Positions 45,767 to 55,660 of a stretch of 64,000 nucleotides of DNA are shown piece by piece. The DNA is from Rhizobium skierniewicense (lineage in GTDB: Bacteria > Pseudomonadota > Alphaproteobacteria > Rhizobiales > Rhizobiaceae). The DNA lies in NCBI RefSeq assembly GCF_014196515.1, contig NZ_JACIDV010000005.1, forward strand, positions 1 through 64,000, in the 5' to 3' direction. Made by a program: the position numbers and the translations under genes. Position 1 is the stretch's first letter, and the number at the start of each line of letters is the position of its first letter. The notes under the pieces are model-generated. The model was not told the DNA's origin and ran no database searches. It saw nothing but the letters and a program-made list of their open reading frames with translations.

Positions 45767-47476
45767 CTAGAACAGGAAATAACGTTGCGCCATCGGCAGA
45801 ACCGTTGCCGGTTCACACGTCAAAAGCTCGCCATCGGCCCTAACCTCATAAGTCTCTGGATCGACCTCGATATGCGGCGTTAGCGAATTGTGGATCATAG
45901 ACGCCTTGGAGATTCCACCACGCACATTGCGCACCGCCAGAAGCCTCTTGGCAACGCCGAGGCGCTGTGCCAGCCCACCATCCAGAGACGCCTGTGATAC
46001 GAAAGTCACCGAGGAATTGGTACGCAGCTTACCGTAAGCCGCAAACATCGGTCGATAATGCATCGGCTGCGGCGTTGGAATCGAGGCATTGGGGTCGCCC
46101 ATCGGTGCTGCGGCAATCGAGCCGCCCAACAGCACCATTTCCGGTTTCACACCGAAGAAGGCCGGGTTCCACAAAACAAGATCGGCACGCTTGCCGACCT
46201 CGATAGAGCCGATTTCGTGGCTGATACCGTGCGCAATAGCGGGATTGATGGTGTATTTCGCGATATAGCGGCGAACACGGAAATTGTCGTTTTCGCCCTT
46301 TTCCTCTGTCAAGCGACCACGCTGCCGTTTCATCTTGTCCGCCGTCTGCCACGTTCTGATCGCGACCTCCCCCACGCGGCCCATGGCCTGGCTATCAGAG
46401 GAAATGATCGAGAACGCGCCGATATCGTGCAGAATATCTTCGGCCGCGATGGTTTCCTTGCGGATACGGCTTTCCGCAAAGGCGATGTCTTCCGGTATCG
46501 ACGGCGACAGGTGATGGCAAACCATCAGCATATCCAGATGCTCTGCCAGTGTGTTGATCGTATAGGGCCGCGTTGGATTGGTGGACGACGGAATGACGTT
46601 GGGGTTGCCACAAATCTTGATGATATCGGGCGCATGACCGCCGCCCGCCCCCTCCGTATGAAAGGCGTGGATGGTGCGCCCGTTGATGGCCGCAATCGTG
46701 TCTTCCACGAAGCCGCTCTCATTGAGCGTATCGGTGTGGATCATCACCTGCACATCGAACTGATCGGCAACCGTCAGGCAGTTGTCGATGGCAGCGGGTG
46801 TCGTGCCCCAGTCCTCATGCAGTTTCAGCGAAGACGCGCCTGCAAGGATCATCTCTTCCAACGGGGCTGGCAGGGATGCGTTGCCCTTGCCCGCCAGTGC
46901 CAGATTCATCGGGAAGGCATCGAAGCTTTCGATCATCCGCTCGATGTGCCATGCGCCCGTGCAGGTCGTGGCCAGCGTGCCATGCGCTGGACCCGAGCCC
47001 CCGCCCAGCATGGTGGTGACGCCGCTCATCAGGGCTTCTTCGATCTGTTGCGGGCAGATGAAATGAATATGGGCATCCATACCACCAGCTGTGAGAATTT
47101 TCCCTTCACCCGCAATCGCCTCGGTCGAGGGGCCGACAATGATGGTTACACCTGACTGCGTATCCGGGTTCCCAGCCTTGCCGATGGCGTGTATGCGGCC
47201 ATCCTTCAAACCGATATCGGCCTTGTAGACACCGCTATGATCGACAACGACGACATTGGTAATGACGGTGTCAACAGCACCTTCAGCGCGCGTGGCCTGG
47301 CTTTGCCCCATGCCATCACGAATGACCTTGCCGCCACCGAACTTGACCTCTTCGCCGTAGGTCGTGAAATCTTTCTCGATTTCGATGAAGAGTTCGGTAT
47401 CGGCAAGACGGACTTTGTCACCCACGGTGGGACCAAACATGCTGGCGTAGGATGCGCGGGAAATTTTGTAAGGCAT
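45767..47476 (-). CDS. ureC: Urease subunit alpha
   Basis: 569 residues, the family's usual length. Nickel-site motifs: [14 protein letters not shown] (two His), the carbamylated Lys in [41 protein letters not shown], and catalytic His loop [20 protein letters not shown]; a final Asp lies in [17 protein letters not shown]. Hydrolyses urea to ammonia and carbamate in the cytoplasm. AAGGAG supports ATG 47476. A separate lysozyme-inhibitor-like gene lies between it and ureB. Confidence 0.97.
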   Translation of the reverse strand: MPYKISRASYASMFGPTVGDKVRLADTELFIEIEKDFTTYGEEVKFGGGKVIRDGMGQSQATRAEGAVDTVITNVVVVDHSGVYKADIGLKDGRIHAIGKAGNPDTQSGVTIIVGPSTEAIAGEGKILTAGGMDAHIHFICPQQIEEALMSGVTTMLGGGSGPAHGTLATTCTGAWHIERMIESFDAFPMNLALAGKGNASLPAPLEEMILAGASSLKLHEDWGTTPAAIDNCLTVADQFDVQVMIHTDTLNESGFVEDTIAAINGRTIHAFHTEGAGGGHAPDIIKICGNPNVIPSSTNPTRPYTINTLAEHLDMLMVCHHLSPSIPEDIAFAESRIRKETIAAEDILHDIGAFSIISSDSQAMGRVGEVAIRTWQTADKMKRQRGRLTEEKGENDNFRVRRYIAKYTINPAIAHGISHEIGSIEVGKRADLVLWNPAFFGVKPEMVLLGGSIAAAPMGDPNASIPTPQPMHYRPMFAAYGKLRTNSSVTFVSQASLDGGLAQRLGVAKRLLAVRNVRGGISKASMIHNSLTPHIEVDPETYEVRADGELLTCEPATVLPMAQRYFLF

Positions 47477-47524
47477 GAAAATCAAGCTCCTTGGGAAGCG
47501 GAGAATACAAAGGCAGAAGTCAGA

Positions 47525-47959
47525 TCAGAAACCGTCTGATAGCGCGCGAAGGTCTTCGGCGCGTTTTGTGCTCATATCGGCAAGGCACGAGGACACGAGC
47601 ATAGGTTCCATGGACCCACCACGCGCTTGAAAACCGAAAGATTCGCAATTGGCATCGCGAAAGGAAACCCAGGCGCGTTGGGCTACCACAAGCGCATCGA
47701 CCGCGCCCTTGGTGTCGTCCTCGGCGCTCTTGTCCCAATCGCTCATCTTTTTGCGAACCTGCTGATACGCCGCATTCAAATCCTTGTCTGCCTTCTCATA
47801 GTCGAGGTCGGCACAGGCATTCATGTCGCTCTGCGTCGAGGGCTCCGCACAATTCGGTTCATCTTGCGCTCGTGCTTCAAAGGCTAGTGTGCCAGATAAG
47901 AATGCCGCGCAGGCAAGCAACAGGCTGAGTGGCGCGGAGCGGAGCGACTGGGCAATCAT
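47525..47959 (-). CDS. LprI/DUF1311-family secreted protein in the urease cluster
   Basis: 144 residues from ATG 47959. Signal peptide with a hydrophobic core (LRSAPLSLLLACAAFLSGTLA). The mature part carries DUF1311/LprI features: Cys pairs in CAEPSTQSDMNAC, AAYQQVRKKM, VVAQRAWVSFRDANC and a later Cys. LprI proteins of mycobacteria inhibit lysozyme, but that role is unproved here. It starts 2 bp after ureB and is followed by ureC after 48 bp, so it is cotranscribed with urease. Confidence 0.86.
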   Translation of the reverse strand: MIAQSLRSAPLSLLLACAAFLSGTLAFEARAQDEPNCAEPSTQSDMNACADLDYEKADKDLNAAYQQVRKKMSDWDKSAEDDTKGAVDALVVAQRAWVSFRDANCESFGFQARGGSMEPMLVSSCLADMSTKRAEDLRALSDGF

Positions 47960-47961
47960 GA

Positions 47962-48267
47962 TCACAGCTTTCCCATGACGAGTTTGCGAAAACCATAGAC
48001 CTCGCGTTTGCCGGAAAGCGGTACCAGCGTCACCTCGCGCTTCTGGCCAGGCTCGAAGCGAACAGCGGTTCCGGCAGGAATATCCAGCCGCATACCATGC
48101 GCCGTCTCCCGCTCGAAATGCAGGGCAGCATTGGTTTCCGCAAAGTGATAATGGCTCCCAACCTGAACCGGCCGGTCGCCCGTGTTGGAAACCTCGATCG
48201 TAACGGTCGGCTGCCCGGCATTGAGTTCGATCTCGCCTTGGGCGGCAATGACTTCACCTGGGATCAT
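47962..48267 (-). CDS. ureB: Urease subunit beta
   Basis: 101 residues. N-terminal [35 protein letters not shown] and the end FRKLVMGKL are classic UreB. Forms the (alpha-beta-gamma)3 enzyme with UreA and UreC. It lies between the DUF1272 gene (18 bp upstream) and the LprI-like gene. Confidence 0.97.
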   Translation of the reverse strand: MIPGEVIAAQGEIELNAGQPTVTIEVSNTGDRPVQVGSHYHFAETNAALHFERETAHGMRLDIPAGTAVRFEPGQKREVTLVPLSGKREVYGFRKLVMGKL

Positions 48268-48285
48268 GATCTTGTCCTCTCATCG

Positions 48286-48543
48286 TCACGCAGCTTTGAC
48301 TGGGAAACAACCCTGGGCTTTCAAGACCCGTTTGGTCGAAGCCGGATTGTTCACAAGCTTTTCCGCCGGACGGACCGGACGCCGCACCAGTTCGCCACCG
48401 CAATTGGGACACTTGCCGCCCAGCACGTTGGTGGCGCAATCGCTGCAATAGGTGCATTCGAACGAACACATGACGGCATCCAGGCTATCGGGGGCCAGAT
48501 CCCTGTCACAGCATTCACAGTTAGGGCGGAGTTCAAGTGTCAT
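48286..48543 (-). CDS. DUF1272 zinc-ribbon protein in the urease cluster
   Basis: 85 residues. MTLELRPNCECCDRDLAPDS, CSFECTYCSDCA and CPNCGGELVRRP hold ten Cys, mostly as CxxC pairs, fitting a double zinc ribbon. DUF1272 genes occur inside urease and unrelated loci; function is unknown. Located between ureA (9 bp upstream) and ureB, on the same strand. Confidence 0.88.
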   Translation of the reverse strand: MTLELRPNCECCDRDLAPDSLDAVMCSFECTYCSDCATNVLGGKCPNCGGELVRRPVRPAEKLVNNPASTKRVLKAQGCFPVKAA

Positions 48544-48552
48544 GATGCGTCC

Positions 48553-48855
48553 TCAGCGAATGGGTTCGTGAACGGTCACCAGCTTGGTGCCATCCGGGAA
48601 CGTCGCTTCCACCTGCACGTCATGGATCATCTCGGCAATTCCATCCATGACCTGATCGCGGGTGATGACATGCGCGCCGGCTTCCATCAGATCAGAGACA
48701 GCGCGGCCATCGCGCGCGCCTTCGACGACGAAATCGGTAATCAAGGCAATGGCTTCGGGGTAATTGAGCTTCACGCCTCGTTCCAGACGCCGACGCGCCA
48801 CCATGGCGGCCATGGAAATCAGAAGCTTGTCTTTTTCTCTGGGGGTCAGGTTCAT
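48553..48855 (-). CDS. ureA: Urease subunit gamma
   Basis: 100 residues, full length. [40 protein letters not shown] and [20 protein letters not shown] are the family pattern. First structural urease subunit in the operon, 76 bp after ureD. Confidence 0.97.
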   Translation of the reverse strand: MNLTPREKDKLLISMAAMVARRRLERGVKLNYPEAIALITDFVVEGARDGRAVSDLMEAGAHVITRDQVMDGIAEMIHDVQVEATFPDGTKLVTVHEPIR

Positions 48856-48931
48856 GTTTGTCCCGTCTGTAGAGCGCCATGCGTTCTTTAGGACGCATAA
48901 AGGGCACTCGAACTCTTATTCAACTCGCGCA

Positions 48932-49759
48932 TCAGAGATTCCAGACTTTCGGCACTGGCGCGCCATTCCGCAAGAGCGAAATGATCGGAAACAGCATTTT
49001 TCTCAAGGTAAATCCGTCCGAAGCCGACAGGCGCACCACGAGCTTTCCCTGCCACTCGCTGGCACCGCCGGAAAACCCAGCAACCGCCCGTATTTTAGGC
49101 AGAAGAGCCTCCGCAAAAGGGCCGATATAAAGAAGCGTCGCAAATGCCACCTGGCCGGATAGAACCGGGGCGGCACTGGTCAGTTCGGCAATTCTCCCGT
49201 CGAGCCTGATATCCTCTGCATGAACCAGTTTGCCGCCGTGACGTATGCGCCACCGATCCCTGAACAACCCCTCCTCCATCGCTTCTCCCATGGCCTGACG
49301 ACCGAGAAGAACGGCTTCGACAGCGATGAATTCAGCGGAAGCATCGATATCCGCTTCCAGTCGGCGGGTCAGCGATGCGCGGTCAAACAGAATGGTTTCC
49401 TGCGGGAGCCAGTGAAGCCTGGCGTCGGGCCCGGCGGTGACGCGGGCAGTAACCGTGGTCGTGCCGGCTGCTGCCTTGTAAACTTTTTCGCAGGCCTGCG
49501 TCGTGACAACAAGCGACGTGCCAGCACCGGCAACGGCATGCCACTCCAACTCGTCCCCCCCGGTCAAACCACCGGAAGAGTTGATGAGAATGGCCTCCAT
49601 TTCATTGGAGAAGGTATTGGGTAGCCTGATCTTGGCGCAGCCTTCCTGGAACAATTCGTCCAGACGGCTGCGTCCATTCAGAGCTTTGGTTACAACGCGC
49701 CCGCGGCCTCGGGCACGTTGCGGGCGGTGTTGAGGGATGATTTGTTCGTCTGCCTGCAC
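48932..49759 (-). CDS. ureD: Urease accessory protein UreD
   Basis: 275 residues from a GTG start at 49759. Hallmarks: [32 protein letters not shown] and [20 protein letters not shown]. It is the scaffold of the UreDFG nickel-insertion complex. No ATG fits; GTG has CGGAG 6 bp upstream and gives the usual length, at the price of a 70-bp overlap with the 3' end of the esterase gene. A longer frame to 49867 would add poorly conserved residues. Confidence 0.9.
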   Translation of the reverse strand: MQADEQIIPQHRPQRARGRGRVVTKALNGRSRLDELFQEGCAKIRLPNTFSNEMEAILINSSGGLTGGDELEWHAVAGAGTSLVVTTQACEKVYKAAAGTTTVTARVTAGPDARLHWLPQETILFDRASLTRRLEADIDASAEFIAVEAVLLGRQAMGEAMEEGLFRDRWRIRHGGKLVHAEDIRLDGRIAELTSAAPVLSGQVAFATLLYIGPFAEALLPKIRAVAGFSGGASEWQGKLVVRLSASDGFTLRKMLFPIISLLRNGAPVPKVWNL

Positions 49760-50907
49760 GTCGTCTCCGAAGCATTCGCGGATGCGGAAACCGCTTTCAC
49801 AGAGCAATCGGTCTTCGCAGTTGCGTCGACAACCATCTGCCCTTCCGTGTTCTGGAAGAAATCCCACATTCTTTCGGCTGCATCAAGCCGTTGGACCATC
49901 TCGGTCGAAGGCAATTTGCGCTCCACCACCTGCTGTACCTTCGCCGTGACGTCGCTCGATGGCTTGCGGATGATGGCCGCCGCCGATGCAACGACATCCG
50001 CCTTCATCGTCGCACGTGGCCATGCATGGTCCCAGGCCTCGATGACATAGGAATGGATGCGCGAACCGCTTTTGCAGACATCGTAGGAGTTGACCGTGAA
50101 GCTGTCAGTGGACTTGCTCTTGACCGCACCCTTGCAGCCATCGATTTCCGCCCAGCGCTTCAACGCTATCTCACCGCTATATTGCCAATAAGGCTTTCCA
50201 CCACCCTGATAGGGATTGGCCGGGTCCTTCAGACCAGCAAAAGCGACAATGGACAGCGGCTTTGCAGGCGCGCAGCTTTTTACGTCCGGTGCCCACTTGC
50301 CCTCATTTTCCTGAGGAAGACCAGCGCGTAACGAGGCAACGAAGCCTGCTGCAGCAAAATCGGTGCTGCCACTGCAGAGATATTGCGACAACATGCGCCC
50401 GCCGCCGGAATAGCCGGAGCCGTAAAAACGCGCCTCATCAACGCAAAGCTTCGCTTTGATCATGTTGACCGCATCACGAATGAAAGCGGGCTCATCCAGG
50501 CCGCCATCACGCTTGGTTACGCCGGGTACGTTCCAGGCATTCGTGCCGGGCAGTTCGCCGCTGAGGCTACCCTGAAGCGCCACGACGACGATGCCTTCGC
50601 GCTCGCCGACCGTGTCCCAGCCGCTGCGGTCGAGTTGACCGTTCGGATTGCTGTTGCTGCCATGAAAATCGAACACGACCGGCATTTTTTTCCGACCATC
50701 ATAGGAAGACGGAACAAAATAAACACCGCTGCGTTTAGATCCCTCAGACATCAGCGAAAACGCGTGTCTACCCGGCTGAGTGGTCTGGCCGCAGTTTGAC
50801 GCGAAAGCAGCGGAGCTTGTTGCCGTGAGAATGGCAAATCCCGCGGCAATGGCGCGAGCGGAACGAACAAACCGGGACATCCGGCCAGCAGCAGTCGTAA
50901 AATTCAT
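49690..50907 (-). CDS. Secreted PHB-depolymerase/feruloyl-esterase-like hydrolase
   Basis: 405 residues. A signal peptide ([20 protein letters not shown] then a hydrophobic stretch ending AFAS) precedes an alpha/beta hydrolase of the LpqC/PHB depolymerase group: [15 protein letters not shown] oxyanion region, lipase box [12 protein letters not shown] (Ser), and a candidate His in EAWDHAWPR. Several Cys ([25 protein letters not shown]) suggest periplasmic disulfides. The last 100 residues form an unusual extension with Ser/Ala and Cys. Its 3' end overlaps ureD by 70 bp. Substrate unknown. Confidence 0.84.
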   Translation of the reverse strand: MNFTTAAGRMSRFVRSARAIAAGFAILTATSSAAFASNCGQTTQPGRHAFSLMSEGSKRSGVYFVPSSYDGRKKMPVVFDFHGSNSNPNGQLDRSGWDTVGEREGIVVVALQGSLSGELPGTNAWNVPGVTKRDGGLDEPAFIRDAVNMIKAKLCVDEARFYGSGYSGGGRMLSQYLCSGSTDFAAAGFVASLRAGLPQENEGKWAPDVKSCAPAKPLSIVAFAGLKDPANPYQGGGKPYWQYSGEIALKRWAEIDGCKGAVKSKSTDSFTVNSYDVCKSGSRIHSYVIEAWDHAWPRATMKADVVASAAAIIRKPSSDVTAKVQQVVERKLPSTEMVQRLDAAERMWDFFQNTEGQMVVDATAKTDCSVKAVSASANASETTCRQTNKSSLNTARNVPEAAGAL

Positions 50908-51160
50908 CGGCACGCCTTTATTGGCACAAGTCCCCGACAGTATGCCGGAAAATACGTGGAATGTAAGGGATCGACGGGAGCGGCATGCAGATGGCCTCGC
51001 CATTGTGTCTTGCGTGCAGCAGTTTCGTTGCCAATAACACACGTTTTTAGTCAATGAAACGCTAAAATTGCGCATGATTGCCATGCAGCCGCGCATAGCG
51101 GATCACATTCCTGTAATATCTGTGCGCCGCCGCACGCGGAAAATCTCTTCAGATAGTCGG

Positions 51161-51856
51161 TTATACTGTGAGATGGCGTCTTGCTTCCGGTGTATCCAGC
51201 GTCTCTGCCACCCCTTCGTGCACGATCTCTCCGCGATCCATGATATAGACATAGTCGGCAAGCTCTCGGCAAAAATCGAGATACTGCTCCACCAGCAAGA
51301 TCGCCATACCCGTCGAATCCCGCAAATACTTGATCGCCCGTCCAATATCCTTGATGATCGACGGCTGAATGCCCTCCGTCGGCTCGTCCAGAACAAGGAT
51401 TTTCGGGCGTGTCACCAATGCACGGCCGATCGCCAGTTGCTGCTGCTGCCCGCCGGAAAGATCACCGCCCCGGCGCGAGAGCATGGATTGCAGCACGGGA
51501 AACAGGCTAAAAATATCATCTGGAATAAACCGCTCTTTACGCGGCAGCGGCGCATAGCCCGATTGCAGGTTTTCCTGCACGGTCAACAACGGAAAAATCT
51601 CGCGTCCCTGCGGCACATAACCCACGCCACGCTTGGCGCGCTGGTAAGGTGCAAGACCGTTGAGGCTTTCGCCACCGAAGCTGATTGTGCCAGCACTCAA
51701 CCCATGCTGGCCTGTGACGGCCCTCAACAGGGAGCTTTTACCAACACCGTTGCGGCCCAGCACGCAGGTAATCTTGCCCATCTCCGCATTCAAAGAGATA
51801 CCGCGCAACGCTTGCGCTGCACCATAGTGAAGATTGATTTTATCGACGCTTAGCAT
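51161..51856 (-). CDS. urtE: Urea ABC transporter ATP-binding protein UrtE
   Basis: 231 residues, LivF-like. Walker A LGRNGVGKSSLLRAV, VGYVPQGREIFPLLTVQENL, signature LSGGQQQQLAIGRAL and Walker B ILVLDEPTEGIQP. The EGIQPSIIKDIG stretch is typical of UrtE. Last gene of urtABCDE; starts 1 bp after urtD. Confidence 0.93.
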   Translation of the reverse strand: MLSVDKINLHYGAAQALRGISLNAEMGKITCVLGRNGVGKSSLLRAVTGQHGLSAGTISFGGESLNGLAPYQRAKRGVGYVPQGREIFPLLTVQENLQSGYAPLPRKERFIPDDIFSLFPVLQSMLSRRGGDLSGGQQQQLAIGRALVTRPKILVLDEPTEGIQPSIIKDIGRAIKYLRDSTGMAILLVEQYLDFCRELADYVYIMDRGEIVHEGVAETLDTPEARRHLTV

Positions 51857-51857
51857 T

Positions 51858-52619
51858 TTATCGCCCCAGATAGTTCTCGATCACCTTCGGATCGCTCGAC
51901 ACGAAATCAATCGACCCTTCGGCCAGGACCGAGCCTTCGGCCAGACAGGTCACCTTGACACCAAGGTCCCGGATGAAGCCCATATCGTGTTCAACCACCA
52001 CCACCGAGCGGGTCTTGGCGATTTCCTTCAGCAAAATTGCCGTCTCTGCGGTTTCCGCATCCGTCATGCCCGCCACGGGCTCATCGACCAAAAGCAACTT
52101 CGGCTCCTGCGCCAGGAGCATGCCGATTTCCAGCCATTGCTTTTGGCCGTGAGAGAGGTTTGCAGCCAGATCGTTGCGTCGATGGCCAAGGCGCACGGTT
52201 GCGAGAATCTCCTCGATCCGCACCTTGTCTTCTTTCGTCAGCGTGTAGAACAGCGTGGCGAAGACCCCCCGCTTGCGGTTCAGGGCCAGTTCCAGATTGT
52301 CCCACACCGTATGGCTCTCAAACACCGTCGGCTTCTGGAATTTTCGACCGATGCCCAGTTGCGCAATATCGGCCTCATCCTTCTTGGTCAGATCGATGCT
52401 GTCTTCAAAAAGCACAGTACCGCTGTTGGGCCGGGTCTTGCCGGTAATGATATCCATCATCGTCGTCTTGCCTGCCCCATTGGGCCCGATGATGGCGCGC
52501 AGTTCGCCTGGCTCGACCACGAAAGACAGGGAATTCAACGCCTTGAAGCCATCGAAGGAAACCGATACGCCATCAAGATAAAGCAGGCTTTTTATTCTGT
52601 TTTCAGAAACCGTGTTCAT
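51858..52619 (-). CDS. urtD: Urea ABC transporter ATP-binding protein UrtD
   Basis: 253 residues, LivG-like. Walker A IGPNGAGKTTMMDIITG, IGRKFQKPTVFESHTVWDNL, signature LSHGQKQWLEIGMLL and Walker B LLLVDEPVAGMTD. Overlaps urtC by four bases. Confidence 0.93.
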   Translation of the reverse strand: MNTVSENRIKSLLYLDGVSVSFDGFKALNSLSFVVEPGELRAIIGPNGAGKTTMMDIITGKTRPNSGTVLFEDSIDLTKKDEADIAQLGIGRKFQKPTVFESHTVWDNLELALNRKRGVFATLFYTLTKEDKVRIEEILATVRLGHRRNDLAANLSHGQKQWLEIGMLLAQEPKLLLVDEPVAGMTDAETAETAILLKEIAKTRSVVVVEHDMGFIRDLGVKVTCLAEGSVLAEGSIDFVSSDPKVIENYLGR

Positions 52620-53776
52620 GTTGCCTGCTCCGCTGTCTGTTGCGCCGTCTTGTCAGCGTCTGAGGAAGCCACCTGCCGCTTTTCACGCCGCCCGGCCAGA
52701 TAATGCTGGACGCTGCCGACGATACCCTTTGGGAAAAAGAGCGTCACGGCGATGAACAAGCCACCCAGCGCAAACAGCCAAAACTCTGGGTATGCGCCGG
52801 TAAAATAGCTCTTGCCGCCATTGACCAGGACAGCACCGAGAATTGGCCCGATCAGGGTGCCACGTCCGCCCACCGCAGTCCAGACGACCACCTCAATCGA
52901 GTTGGCAGGCGAAAATTCGCCCGGATTGATGATGCCCACCTGCGGCACGAACAACGCACCTGCTATACCCGCCATCATGGCCGACACGACGAATGTGAAG
53001 AGTTTGATGTTTTCCACCCGGAAACCCAGAAACCGCACGCGGCTTTCCGCATCACGAACGCCGACCAGCACCTTGCCGAACTTGGAATTGACAATGCCGG
53101 ATGCAATCAGGAGGCACACCGCCAGCATGATGGCTGTCATTGCAAACAGAACCGCACGCGTCCCATCGGCCTGCACAGAAAAGCCGAGGATATCCTTGAA
53201 ATCGGTCAAACCGTTATTGCCGCCAAAGCCCATATCGTTTCGGAAGAAGGCCAGCAGCAGAGCGTAAGTCATGGCCTGCGTGATGATGGAGAGATAAACG
53301 CCGTTGACGCGCGAGCGGAAGGCAAACCAGCCAAAGACGAAGGCGAGCAAGCCTGGAACAACCAGCACCATCAGCATGGCGAACCAGAACATGTCGAAGC
53401 CGTGCCAGAACCACGGCAGTTCCTTCCAGTTCAGGAACACCATGAAGTCTGGCAGAATGGGATGGCCATAGGTTCCGCGCGTACCGATCTGCCGCATCAG
53501 GTACATGCCCATGGCATAACCGCCGAGGGCAAAGAATGCGCCGTGGCCGAGCGAGAGAATGCCGCAATATCCCCACACCAGATCGAGCGCCAGCGCAAGA
53601 ATTGCGTAGGAGAGATATTTGCCCAGCATCGACATGATGTAGGTCGGAATGCGGAAGGGACTGTCTGCGGGAAGCAGGAGGTTGGATGCGGGAACGAGCA
53701 CCGCAATGGCCAGAATGATGGCAATGGCAATAAGAATTCGGCGGTCGAGCGCCCGAAGGAGGAAGCCGGTAATCAT
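52616..53776 (-). CDS. urtC: Urea ABC transporter permease UrtC
   Basis: 386 residues, LivM-like, eight or more helices. Features: YAILALALDLVWGYCGILSL, GHGAFFALGGYAMGMYLM, and FKDILGFSVQADGTRAVLFA. Ends in a hydrophilic tail (KRQVASSDADKTAQQTAEQA). Overlaps urtB by four bases (ATGA). Confidence 0.93.
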   Translation of the reverse strand: MITGFLLRALDRRILIAIAIILAIAVLVPASNLLLPADSPFRIPTYIMSMLGKYLSYAILALALDLVWGYCGILSLGHGAFFALGGYAMGMYLMRQIGTRGTYGHPILPDFMVFLNWKELPWFWHGFDMFWFAMLMVLVVPGLLAFVFGWFAFRSRVNGVYLSIITQAMTYALLLAFFRNDMGFGGNNGLTDFKDILGFSVQADGTRAVLFAMTAIMLAVCLLIASGIVNSKFGKVLVGVRDAESRVRFLGFRVENIKLFTFVVSAMMAGIAGALFVPQVGIINPGEFSPANSIEVVVWTAVGGRGTLIGPILGAVLVNGGKSYFTGAYPEFWLFALGGLFIAVTLFFPKGIVGSVQHYLAGRREKRQVASSDADKTAQQTAEQAT

Positions 53777-55380
53777 GCTTCGATCGCCCTTCCCTTGAGT
53801 GCGAAGAGACCGCGGGGTCGCTTCTGGATGAACAGGATGATGAGGACGAGAACAAGAATTTTGCCGAGTACCGCGCCCACCGTCGGCTCAAGGAACTTGT
53901 TGAGCACACCGAGCGTCAGCGCCCCGACAAACGTTCCCCAGAGATTGCCGACACCGCCGAACACCACGACCATGAAGCTATCGATGATGTAGGACTGGCC
54001 GAGATTGGGCGACACATTGTCAATCTGGGACAGTGCAACGCCGGCCAGACCGGCAACGCCCGAACCGAGCGCAAAGGTGAACGCATCCACCCACGGCGTG
54101 CGGATCCCCATTGATGATGCCATGCGCCGGTTCTGGGTCACGGCACGCATTTGCAGACCAAAAGCCGAGCGCTTGAGCAGAACGAGCAAGGCAAAGAACA
54201 CCGACAGCGAGAAGCAGACGATCCACACGCGGTTCCAGGTGAAGTTCAGATAACCGACGCTGAACGAACCGGACATCCAGCTTGGATTGCCGACTTCGCG
54301 GTTGGTCGGCCCGAAAATGGAACGCACGCCCTGTTGCAGGATGAGCGAGATGCCCCAGGTCGCCAACAGTGTTTCCAGAGGTCTCCCATAGAGAAAACGG
54401 ATAACGCCACGTTCCATCACGAGGCCGACAGCACCCGTGACCAGAAACGCCACCGGCAGCGCAATGGTCAGCGACCAGTCGAACAGCGCGGGATAGTGGC
54501 TGCGGATCACCTCCTGCACCATGAAGGTGGAGTAAGCGCCGATCATGACCATCTCGCCATGCGCCATGTTGATAATGCCCATGACGCCGAAGGTGATGGC
54601 AAGGCCAATGGCCGCTAGCAGCAGGACAGAGCCGAGCGACAGCCCGTACCAGATGTTTTGCGCCGCATCCCAGAGCGCCAGCGTGCTCTCTATATGTAAA
54701 ATCGCCGCGTCGACATCGGGTTTCAGGCTTGGATCCGTAACGGATGAAGCCGCCATCAGAATGCTGATTGCACCACGTCCACCGAGATTCTTGATGGTCT
54801 CGATAGCGGCGCGTTTCTCCTCGACGGAGCGCTGTGACGCCAGAACGGAAACAGCCTTTGCCTCCTCCATTCGTGCCCGCACGTCAGCATCGGTTTCCCT
54901 GGCGAGTGCCGCTTCCAGCAGCGCGAGGTTCTCAGCGCTCGGCGCCTTCAATACGGCATCGGCAGCAGAGAGGCGCACAGATTTGTCCGGGCTCAGCAGC
55001 GTCAGGCCACCAAGGGCCGCGCGAATGACCCGGCGGAGATTGTTGTTGACGCGGATTTTCGTCACCGCAGCCTTGGGCGCTTCACCCGCGCTCTCGCCTG
55101 TCAATGGGTCGATCAGCGTGAAACTGGCACCAGCGGGCTCTGTCATAAAGACAAGGTTGTCGGACTTGCGAATGTAGAGGTCACCATCGGCAAATGCTTC
55201 GAGCGCTGGCACGACACGCGGGTCGCCTGTTGCGGCAATTTGCCCGGTGAGTGTCTCAGCCTGCTTGAAGTCTGCGGTGCCGAGCGCATTGATGAGGGCT
55301 TTGGGGTCGGTTTGCTGCGCAACGGAGGGCGCAGCGAAGCCAAGCAGCACGCCAATGATGAGCAAAACACGAAGAAACAT
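53773..55380 (-). CDS. urtB: Urea ABC transporter permease UrtB, with N-terminal domain
   Basis: 535 residues. A signal/anchor (MFLRVLLIIGVLLGFAAPSV) is followed by a periplasmic-type domain of about 220 residues with HEAT-like helices (TDPKALINALGTADFKQAET), then a LivH-like permease from about residue 255: LAAIGLAITFGVMGIINMAH and ALLVLLKRSAFGLQMRAVTQ. The long N-terminal domain is usual for proteobacterial UrtB. ATG 55380 has GGGAG upstream. Lies 280 bp downstream of urtA. Confidence 0.92.
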   Translation of the reverse strand: MFLRVLLIIGVLLGFAAPSVAQQTDPKALINALGTADFKQAETLTGQIAATGDPRVVPALEAFADGDLYIRKSDNLVFMTEPAGASFTLIDPLTGESAGEAPKAAVTKIRVNNNLRRVIRAALGGLTLLSPDKSVRLSAADAVLKAPSAENLALLEAALARETDADVRARMEEAKAVSVLASQRSVEEKRAAIETIKNLGGRGAISILMAASSVTDPSLKPDVDAAILHIESTLALWDAAQNIWYGLSLGSVLLLAAIGLAITFGVMGIINMAHGEMVMIGAYSTFMVQEVIRSHYPALFDWSLTIALPVAFLVTGAVGLVMERGVIRFLYGRPLETLLATWGISLILQQGVRSIFGPTNREVGNPSWMSGSFSVGYLNFTWNRVWIVCFSLSVFFALLVLLKRSAFGLQMRAVTQNRRMASSMGIRTPWVDAFTFALGSGVAGLAGVALSQIDNVSPNLGQSYIIDSFMVVVFGGVGNLWGTFVGALTLGVLNKFLEPTVGAVLGKILVLVLIILFIQKRPRGLFALKGRAIEA

Positions 55381-55483
55381 GATCCCAAGTCTCCCTTGGA
55401 GCGAGCACAGTGTTTGAAAACCGGCAAGCAAAACTGTAAGCGACGGCGCTTTCCCCCTCAGAGCAATCCCGACCCAACATCAC

Positions 55484-55585
55484 CCTCGGACTTATCTCCG
55501 AGGATCTGCAACAGCAGCGGCATTTTCTCGCTGACGAAGAGTTTGGAGGAGTGGTGGCAGATCCTCGGGTCAAGCCCGAGGATGA
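55484..55585. repeat. Two palindromic REP-like elements in the urtA–urtB gap
   Basis: CCTCGGA-CTTATC-TCCGAGG (55484-55503) and ATCCTCGGGTCAAGCCCGAGG followed by ATGACG (55561-55585). The second is a widespread alphaproteobacterial intergenic palindrome. They stand 60 bp apart after urtA and may stabilise the urtA message or attenuate the rest of the operon. Confidence 0.78.
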
Positions 55586-55660
55586 CGTCGAGAGTGGTGA
55601 AAGCGTCAGTGCAGACATTGAGGCCTCTCCGATTCTGTGGAGGGGCCGAGAGGCGTAGGA

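Noticed and set aside
52703-53992. 429-residue plus-strand frame opposite urtC
   Set aside because: Hydrophilic, His/Glu-rich translation of the antisense of a membrane protein, a typical artefact.
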